Shown here in pieces: positions 17,347 through 22,815 of a stretch of DNA of 22,815 nt. The position numbers and the translations under genes were made by a program. The notes beneath the pieces were generated by a model. The model was not told the origin of the DNA and searched no databases. It saw only the letters and a program-made list of their open reading frames with translations. Source of the stretch: an uncultured Actinomycetes bacterium (GTDB lineage Bacteria > Actinomycetota > Thermoleophilia > Solirubrobacterales > 70-9). Positions within the stretch are counted from its first letter, which is position 1. Each line of letters begins with the position of its first letter. The stretch covers positions 1 through 22,815 of the forward strand of contig CAMLHB010000019.1 of the NCBI GenBank assembly GCA_946479725.1. Reading direction: 5' to 3'.

Positions 17347-18580
17347 GCCACAGCAAGTCTTCGTGTGGATCTGGCTGCCTGAAGCCACCGAGCCGGTTGT
17401 CGCCGGCCGTCTCGACTCAATTGGGACGAGGGTCGACTTCACCTACGGGCGAACTTACCTGGAACGGAGAGACGCAATCCCCCTGTTCCTGCCGGAGCTT
17501 CCGCTCAGGCCAGAGCCCATTCCACCACCCGTGGGGGAGATGGCGGGCTGCATCGCCGATGCCGGACCAGACGCCTGGGGGCAGCGGGTCATCCTCAACC
17601 GTCTGACCGGTCGGGCAGATGCAGACCCAGCGGAGCTGGGACCGCTCACCTATTTGATCGATTCGGGCTCGGACAGAATCGGCGCCCTCGACTTCCAGAC
17701 CTCCCCGAGCGAGTACGTCCCCCGGGGAATGAAGCACGTCTCGATCGAGGAGCTGGCGGAGTCCGCAGAACGCGTCGAGAAGGAAATTCCGCTCTCGCCC
17801 GAATTGGACCATGCCCTCCTACACGGCAGCTCCATCGGCGGGGCGCGCCCGAAGGCGCTCCTCGACGACGAAGAGGCGAAGCTGATCGCGAAGTTCAGCT
17901 CGACCACCGACACCTATCCCGTAGTTAAAGGTGAGTTCGTCGCGATGGAGCTGGCGCGGCGAGCGGGGCTCGAGGTGGCGCCGGTGCGACTGACCACCGC
18001 TCATGGGCGGGACACCCTTCTGGTCGAGCGCTTCGATCGGCCTGGTGACGGTAAGCGCCGCATGCTGATCTCGGCATTGACGATGCTGGGCCTGGACGAG
18101 GCGGGCGCACGTTACGGCAGCTACGCGGACTTAGCCGACCTGATCCGGGGCCGCTTCACCGATCCCAAGGCCACCCTCCGGGAGCTCTTCTCCAGGATCG
18201 TCTTCAACATCCTGTGCAGCAATACGGATGACCACCCCCGTAATCACGCCGCCTTCTGGGATGGGGAGGCGCTGACCCTCACTCCCGCATATGACCTCTG
18301 CCCTCAGCCGCGCAGCGGTGGCGAGGCGGCTCAGCTGATGGCGATCGGCAGGGACGGCTGGCGGATGAGCCAGGTTGCCGGGTGCATCGCCCGGGCCGGG
18401 ATCTACCTACTGACGAACGCAGAAGCGAAGGAAATTGTCGACCGCCAGCTCGAGACGATCGAAGGGCAATGGGACGAGGTCTGCGATCTGGCTCGACTGG
18501 GCGAAGCCGGCCGAGCGTTCCTCCGAGGGCGTCAGTTCCTCAATCCGTACGCGCTGGAGGGCTACGACCGCAAGGGCTGA
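17336..18580 (+). CDS. HipA-like serine/threonine kinase toxin
   Basis: This 414-residue HipA-family kinase belongs to a type II toxin-antitoxin pair. In E. coli, HipA inactivates glutamyl-tRNA synthetase; the target here is unknown. It has an N-terminal subdomain (about 1-110), the SSIGGARPK loop at 165-173 where the family carries its autophosphorylated serine and ATP loop, LIAKFSS with K186, the catalytic NTDDHPRN at 296-303, and the metal-binding D320 in PAYDLCP. All key residues are present, so it should be active. The ATG lies inside the hipB-like gene. It ends abutting the convergent kinase gene with no spacer. GC and codon use look a little lower than neighbours, which could mean lateral transfer. 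Confidence 0.9.
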   Translation: MTSEPQQVFVWIWLPEATEPVVAGRLDSIGTRVDFTYGRTYLERRDAIPLFLPELPLRPEPIPPPVGEMAGCIADAGPDAWGQRVILNRLTGRADADPAELGPLTYLIDSGSDRIGALDFQTSPSEYVPRGMKHVSIEELAESAERVEKEIPLSPELDHALLHGSSIGGARPKALLDDEEAKLIAKFSSTTDTYPVVKGEFVAMELARRAGLEVAPVRLTTAHGRDTLLVERFDRPGDGKRRMLISALTMLGLDEAGARYGSYADLADLIRGRFTDPKATLRELFSRIVFNILCSNTDDHPRNHAAFWDGEALTLTPAYDLCPQPRSGGEAAQLMAIGRDGWRMSQVAGCIARAGIYLLTNAEAKEIVDRQLETIEGQWDEVCDLARLGEAGRAFLRGRQFLNPYALEGYDRKG

Positions 18581-20389
18581 CTAGGGCTCGATGCGGCTGA
18601 CCGTGCCGTCCCCGTTATTTGCGACCCAAACCGCGTCGCCGCCGACCGCGACGGCGCCCGGTTCGCGGCCGACCTGGATCGGGGCGCCGTCGACCCTGCC
18701 GGTGTCGAGGTCGATCTTGCGGACCGAGTCGTCGGAGCGGTCGGCGACCCAGACGGCGCTGGTGCCGCCATCGATTCCGCCCGGGTGGCCGCCGACCTCG
18801 ATCTGTTCGACGACCCGCAGCGTCAGGGGGTCGATCTTGGAGACGACGCCGGCGCGGCTGCTTGCCACCCAGACGAAGCCACCGGCGACGGTGATCCCGG
18901 CGGGACCGCCGCCGACCCGGATCGGCTCGCCGGCGGCAAGCGTGGTCGGGGCGAGGCGGCGGACGACGTTGGCGCCCGAGATCGCCACCCAGAGGGCTTC
19001 GGTCCCCCAGGCGAGCCGCAGCCCAGGCGCCTGCGGCGGCAGGCCGCGGCCGCCGGGAGCGACCGCGCCGGCTTCGGCGTTGACCGCGGTGAGTCCCCTG
19101 CCGCCCTCTTCGGCGACCCAGACCCGTTGGCCGCCGAGCGCGAGCGGCCCCGGCTCGCCGGCGAGCGGAATCCGTTTCAGGACCTTGCCGCTGAAGGGGT
19201 CGAGGCGCAGCAGCTGCCCCCGCTTCGGGTTCGTCGCCCAGGTCCATTTACTGCCGACAGCGACGCCGGCGACGCCCTCCCCCACTTTGTGCGGGCTGCC
19301 GACCACTTCCCCGGTTTCCGGGTCGAGCCGGGTCACGGTCCCGTCCTTTTCGCTCGTCACCCAGACCGCCTTCGGCCCCGCGTCGAGGCGCAGCGGCGGC
19401 GTCCCGATCGCGACCGGCGCTGAGACCCGCGGCCCGTCGCCGCCGAGCAGAAGGAAGAGGGCGGCGGCGGCCATCGCCAGGACGAAGACGAGGACTCCGG
19501 CGGCGATCCAGGCGGTCGCCCGGCCGCCGATCCGGCCGAAGAAGCCCTGCGAACGGTTGGGGACGGTGCTGCGCTCGCTGCGGTCCTCGGAGAGGACGGC
19601 GGTCGGCCGCACCTCCGAGCCCTCGGCGGCACGGGCGGCGGCGATCAGGACGCCGGCGGTCGCGTAGCGCTCGCCCGGCTCTTTGGCGACCGCGCGCCGG
19701 ATTACCGCCTCCACCCCGTGCGGCATCTGCGGCGGCGTCTCGGCTTCCTCGCGCTGGAAGGGCGGGATCCCGGTCAGCGCCTCGTAGAGGACGCAGCCGA
19801 GCGAGTAGACGTCGGCGGCGGGGCCGATCGAGTCGCCGCGCCACTGCTCCGGTGACATGTACTGGGCGGTGCCGACGACGGAGGTGCCGGAGGCGGCGCC
19901 GCTCTCGTCGACGGCTTTGGCGAGGCCGAAGTCCGAGAGATAGGCGCGGTCGCCTTCGATGAGGATGTTGTGCGGCTTGACATCGCGGTGGACGATCCCG
20001 GCGGCGTGGGCGGCGTCGAGCGCGTCGGCGATCTGGGCCAGGTAGTTGAGGGCCCGGTGCGGCGGCAGCGGTCCCTCGCGGTCGATCAGCCGCCGCAGGT
20101 CGCCCCCCTTGACCAGCCGCATCGCCACGATCAGTTCGCCGTCGACCTCGCGCGAGTCGTAGACCGGCACCACCGAGGGATGCTCGAGCCGGGCGGCGAG
20201 GCGGGACTCGCGCAGGAAGCGCTCGCGGAAGCCGGGGCGGTCGACCAGCTCGCGGGCGATCACCTTCAGGGCGACCGGTCGATCGAGCCCGAGGTGGGTG
20301 GCGCGGTAGACGACGCCCATCCCGCCGCGGGCGATCTGCTCCTCGATCCGGTAGCCGGCGACTTCAGCGCCTACGAAAAAGTCCCCCAC
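18581..20389 (-). CDS. Transmembrane Ser/Thr protein kinase with extracytoplasmic beta-propeller
   Basis: This 602-residue Hanks-type kinase has the glycine loop ARGGMGVVY at 20-28, ATP lysine K42, catalytic HRDVKPHN at 134-141, DFGLA at 153-157 and GTAQYMSPEQ in the activation region. A linker is followed by one membrane helix at about 292-316. The outer part (about 320-602) contains repeated VWV.....G.V.RIDP-type units typical of YVTN/NHL-like beta-propellers, in place of the PASTA repeats of PknB. The start GTG (20387-20389) lies within the terminator stem of the upstream gene, and TATAAC in the hairpin loop is 6 nt upstream. The next genes upstream encode a secreted TolB-like protein and an FHA protein, suggesting a signalling group. 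Confidence 0.93.
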   Translation of the reverse strand: MGDFFVGAEVAGYRIEEQIARGGMGVVYRATHLGLDRPVALKVIARELVDRPGFRERFLRESRLAARLEHPSVVPVYDSREVDGELIVAMRLVKGGDLRRLIDREGPLPPHRALNYLAQIADALDAAHAAGIVHRDVKPHNILIEGDRAYLSDFGLAKAVDESGAASGTSVVGTAQYMSPEQWRGDSIGPAADVYSLGCVLYEALTGIPPFQREEAETPPQMPHGVEAVIRRAVAKEPGERYATAGVLIAAARAAEGSEVRPTAVLSEDRSERSTVPNRSQGFFGRIGGRATAWIAAGVLVFVLAMAAAALFLLLGGDGPRVSAPVAIGTPPLRLDAGPKAVWVTSEKDGTVTRLDPETGEVVGSPHKVGEGVAGVAVGSKWTWATNPKRGQLLRLDPFSGKVLKRIPLAGEPGPLALGGQRVWVAEEGGRGLTAVNAEAGAVAPGGRGLPPQAPGLRLAWGTEALWVAISGANVVRRLAPTTLAAGEPIRVGGGPAGITVAGGFVWVASSRAGVVSKIDPLTLRVVEQIEVGGHPGGIDGGTSAVWVADRSDDSVRKIDLDTGRVDGAPIQVGREPGAVAVGGDAVWVANNGDGTVSRIEP

Positions 20390-20415
20390 CCGGCCGTTAT
20401 AGCCGGATGGGGGAC
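20376..20415 (-). terminator. Strong intrinsic terminator after the TolB-like gene, also a TATAA-loop palindrome
   Basis: Read on the minus strand, 14-bp arms (20402-20415 and 20381-20394, one mismatch) with a 7-nt loop TATAACG are followed at once by five T's (20376-20380). It lies 36 nt after the TolB-like stop. The 3' arm contains the GTG start of the kinase gene. Confidence 0.85.
20396..20401 (-). promoter_or_regulatory. -10-like box TATAAC for the kinase gene, in the terminator loop
   Basis: TATAAC is 6 nt from the kinase GTG and occupies the loop of the upstream terminator hairpin. No -35 is recognised. Confidence 0.4.
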
Positions 20416-20451
20416 GGGAACGCCGACTGGCCCTGCGCCGCAGGCGCGCTT

Positions 20452-21501
20452 TTACCGGTGCTGCGGGACCGGCTGCCAGTCGATCACCGGGCCGAGGATC
20501 GTGCCTTCGCCTTCGTCGAAGTTGTAGCCCGAGGCGAGCTGACTGTCGCGGCGGGTTTCGACGTTGATCGAGACCAGCTGCTGTTCGTCTTCGGCCTGGA
20601 CGAAGGCGGCGACCCGCTTGCCGTCGGAGGAGAAGACGGAACTCGTCTGCGACTGGTCCGGCAGGGTGCTGAGCTTGCGGGCTTTGGCCGGGCCGATCTT
20701 CTTCACCCAGAGGCCCTGGGCGCGGCGGAAGATCAGCAGCTTGCCGTTCGGCGAGACGTCTTCGACGTAAGCGGAGCCGACCCCGCGCACCTGCGGCCGG
20801 GCCTTGGTGCCGTTGCTGCGCATCGTGTAGATGTCGGCGTAGGCGGCCGGGCCTTCGCTGCTCTCGCCGCGGCTGTAGATGACGCCGCCGGCGAAGAAGC
20901 GCGGTGCGAACTCGTCGACGCCCTCGGTCTTGGTCAGCCGCGCCAGGCCCGAGCCGTTGGGGTGGATCGAGTAGACGTCGTCGTTGCCGCCTTCGGCCCC
21001 GGGCGTCGAGCGGACGAAGACGATCGACTTCCCATCGGGCGAGAAGGCCGCGTCATGGTTGTCGCCGCTCGAGGTCAGCGCCCGCAGGCCGCCGCCGGTG
21101 GCGCCAACGGTGTAGAGGCTCGCCGGGCCGCCGAGGGCGCCGCGCCGCTCGAAGACGACGTAGCGACCGCTGGGGGCGATCTTCGGCAGCGAGTCGACTT
21201 CCGGGCCGCTGGTCAACTGCCGCTGGCCGGAGCCGTCGGGCCGGACCGAGTAGATGTCGCCGCCGCGGGCGAAGGCGATCGTCCGCCCGTCCGGGGAGAA
21301 GTTCGGTTCGGTGTCGGTCGGGTCTTCGGTCAGCTGGTTCAGCCGCCCTTCCTTCACCGCGAAGAGACCGCCTTTGGCGACGCCTTCGACGGTCGAGACT
21401 TTCGAGAAGACGACCGCGCCCGTGTTGGACGCCGCCGAGGCCGCTGCGGGCAGTACGAGGGCCAGCAGCGCGGTGAGTGCGATCAGGGTCTTCTTGAACA
21501 T
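20452..21501 (-). CDS. Secreted TolB-like beta-propeller protein
   Basis: This 349-residue protein starts MFKKTLIALTALLALVLPAAASAAS, a classic Sec signal peptide with cleavage likely after ASA. The rest is a run of about five or six PD40/WD40-like TolB repeats (EPNFSPDGRTIAFARGGDIYSV, HDAAFSPDGKSIVFVRS, VEDVSPNGKLLIFRRA, SSVFSSDGKRVAAFV). It should act outside the membrane. The ATG at 21499-21501 is preferred over an upstream in-frame ATG at 21540 because AAGGAG lies 7 nt before it and the signal peptide then starts correctly. It is not the Tol-Pal TolB itself; no tolA or pal is present. The ligand or partner is unknown; the adjacent receptor kinase, which also has a propeller, is a candidate. 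Confidence 0.88.
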   Translation of the reverse strand: MFKKTLIALTALLALVLPAAASAASNTGAVVFSKVSTVEGVAKGGLFAVKEGRLNQLTEDPTDTEPNFSPDGRTIAFARGGDIYSVRPDGSGQRQLTSGPEVDSLPKIAPSGRYVVFERRGALGGPASLYTVGATGGGLRALTSSGDNHDAAFSPDGKSIVFVRSTPGAEGGNDDVYSIHPNGSGLARLTKTEGVDEFAPRFFAGGVIYSRGESSEGPAAYADIYTMRSNGTKARPQVRGVGSAYVEDVSPNGKLLIFRRAQGLWVKKIGPAKARKLSTLPDQSQTSSVFSSDGKRVAAFVQAEDEQQLVSINVETRRDSQLASGYNFDEGEGTILGPVIDWQPVPQHR

Positions 21502-21508
21502 CGGATTG

Positions 21509-21551
21509 CTCCTTTCCGAGCAGTGAGTGAGTCGATACACCCATGCTCGGA
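21509..21551 (-). promoter_or_regulatory. SD site and abutting inverted repeat in the TolB-like gene leader
   Basis: AAGGAG (21509-21514) lies 7 nt before the ATG. Directly next to it are 8-bp arms TCCGAGCA and TGCTCGGA (21515-21522 and 21544-21551) around a loop holding a repeated TGAG/CTCA stretch. A leader hairpin or operator is possible. Confidence 0.5.
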
Positions 21552-21585
21552 TTTGGAGCCGTGCCGGCCAATGACAGCCGCGCCA

Positions 21586-21613
21586 CCCACCGGGCCATGC
21601 CTGGCCCGGTGGG
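21586..21613. repeat. Perfect 12-bp hairpin with TGCC loop
   Basis: CCCACCGGGCCA and TGGCCCGGTGGG flank a 4-nt loop. It lies in the 171-bp gap between the FHA gene end and the TolB-like gene start. No T run follows on either strand, so it is not a classic terminator. Confidence 0.7.
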
Positions 21614-21624
21614 GGTCACTTCGC

Positions 21625-21669
21625 CGAGTCCGCGAAAACCGTCGTTATACGACGCCTTTCGCGGACTCG
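21625..21669 (-). repeat. Nested palindrome with TATAA loop after the FHA gene
   Basis: Perfect 13-bp outer arms CGAGTCCGCGAAA and TTTCGCGGACTCG enclose a 2x2 mismatch and inner arms CGTCG and CGACG. The loop is TATAA on the minus strand. It begins 3 bp after the FHA stop. The outer arm/mismatch/inner arm/TATA loop layout matches element A although the arms differ. Confidence 0.8.
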
Positions 21670-21672
21670 CGT

Positions 21673-22260
21673 TCAGCGCGGCCGATCGAGCCCCAGCTCG
21701 ATGACCCGCGCCGCAATCTGGCGGGGGCGGTCGCGACCGGCGTCGCCGGGGACGTCGAGCTTGGCGGCGAGGGCGTCGAGGCGGCGCTGGGCGGTGCGCT
21801 CGGAGACGTGCAACTCGGCGGCGATCTCGGCGCGGGCGGCGGGGCGGCCGGCGAAGGCGCCCTCGCTGCGGTAGGGGGCGACGAGGGCGGCGGCGGTCGC
21901 TCGCTCCTCCTCGTTGAGAGCGACGGAGGGCTCGCCGGCGGCGACGGTGGCGCCGACCGGGGTCACCGACCCCGTCTTCACTTCCAGCCGGTGACCGCCG
22001 ACGATCAGGGTGTCGCCGTCGCGCAACCGGCGCGGCTTGTCCAGCGGCTCGCCGTTCAGCGCCGTGCCGTTGCGGCTGTCGAGGTCGGTCGCCATCAGCA
22101 CGTCGCCGCGGAGCTCGATCTCCAGGTGGTTCCAGGAGACCGCCTCGTCGTCGAGCACCACGTCGGCCTCGGGCGAACGCCCGACCACGGTCCGCTCCCC
22201 CGTCAGCGCAACGGAGTGCGGCGCCTCACCGCCGGAGGAGATCCAGAGTCGCGGGTCCAT
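21673..22260 (-). CDS. FHA-domain protein with C-terminal HTH-like region
   Basis: This 195-residue cytoplasmic protein has a forkhead-associated domain at about residues 20-95. The phosphothreonine-binding pattern is visible as VVGRSPEADVVLDD, the serine/histidine region SWNHLEIEL, and DLDSRNGTALNG. A linker is followed by a helix-turn-helix-like stretch, ARAEIAAELHVSERTAQRRLDALAAKL, at about 143-170. FHA domains bind proteins phosphorylated on threonine, so it may read out the Ser/Thr kinase two genes downstream; this is inference. TAATCT lies 7 nt before the ATG with no SD site. Palindromic element A copy 3 lies just upstream. Confidence 0.88.
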   Translation of the reverse strand: MDPRLWISSGGEAPHSVALTGERTVVGRSPEADVVLDDEAVSWNHLEIELRGDVLMATDLDSRNGTALNGEPLDKPRRLRDGDTLIVGGHRLEVKTGSVTPVGATVAAGEPSVALNEEERATAAALVAPYRSEGAFAGRPAARAEIAAELHVSERTAQRRLDALAAKLDVPGDAGRDRPRQIAARVIELGLDRPR

Positions 22261-22267
22261 TCCGCCG

Positions 22268-22273
22268 AGATTA
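22268..22273 (-). promoter_or_regulatory. -10-like box TAATCT for the FHA gene
   Basis: TAATCT on the minus strand is 7 nt from the ATG, with no SD site. Its upstream side borders palindromic element A copy 3. Confidence 0.4.
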
Positions 22274-22280
22274 GATCGGT

Positions 22281-22323
22281 GACGGGACGATTCCGGTCCG
22301 TATAGGACCGTTTTCGGCCCGTC
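22281..22323 (-). repeat. Palindromic element A, copy 3 (intergenic)
   Basis: The 8-bp outer arms GACGGGAC and GGCCCGTC (one mismatch) and inner arms CGGTCC and GGACCG surround the loop GTATA on plus (TATAC on minus). It lies 5 bp after the adenosylhomocysteinase stop and 20 bp before the FHA start. Confidence 0.85.
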
Positions 22324-22328
22324 GGCGG

Positions 22329-22815
<487 letters not shown>

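Noticed and set aside
20407..22305. 632-codon plus-strand open frame
   Set aside because: Antisense to the TolB-like and FHA genes; only chance absence of stops.
22281..22323. Element A copy 3 as an ordinary terminator of the adenosylhomocysteinase gene
   Set aside because: No T run follows on the minus strand, and near-identical copies occur inside coding genes, so a repeat element explains it better; it may still act weakly as a terminator.

Overview
The window is high-GC bacterial DNA with compact, mostly SD-poor genes. It encodes a DesA3-type desaturase/reductase pair, a Hanks-type Ser/Thr kinase and an FHA protein. This suggests an actinobacterium, plausibly of the Thermoleophilia/Solirubrobacterales type; the taxon is inferred from style and gene content, not proven. 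I see no rRNA, tRNA, CRISPR array, transposase or phage gene. Every gap between genes is under 300 bp; the largest is 21502-21672.

Layout. (1) 3-2231: a large membrane protein, open at the left edge, carrying three odd in-frame insert-like segments. (2) 2228-9593: a lipid region with a delta-9 acyl-CoA desaturase divergent from a cyclopropane fatty acid synthase, a HAD phosphatase, and a MerR-type regulator divergent from a ferredoxin reductase and second desaturase. A phasin-like small protein and an alpha/beta hydrolase follow. (3) 9633-16882 (minus): a tight run tkt-tal-pgi-cydA-cydB, linking the non-oxidative pentose phosphate pathway and glycolysis to cytochrome bd oxidase. (4) 16965-18580: a hipBA-type toxin-antitoxin pair with two operator-like palindromes over an AT-rich promoter. 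(5) 18581-22260 (minus): a Ser/Thr kinase with an extracytoplasmic beta-propeller, a secreted TolB-like propeller protein, and an FHA-HTH protein. (6) 22329-22815: the C-terminal part of adenosylhomocysteinase.

Two features run across the window. First, there is a family of short nested palindromes: a 43-51 bp type in three copies (6222-6272, 10649-10697, 22281-22323) and related ones at 20381-20415 and 21625-21669. Two copies of the first type lie in frame inside conserved genes (ferredoxin reductase, cydA). All five have a TATAC or TATAA loop when read on the sense strand of their gene. Second, about ten genes that start a transcript have a TANNNT box 6-9 nt before the start codon and no Shine-Dalgarno sequence, the signature of leaderless mRNAs, while genes inside operons mostly have SD sites or stop/start overlaps. 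In the kinase gene the two meet: the TATAAC box is the loop of the preceding gene's terminator and the GTG start lies in the terminator stem.
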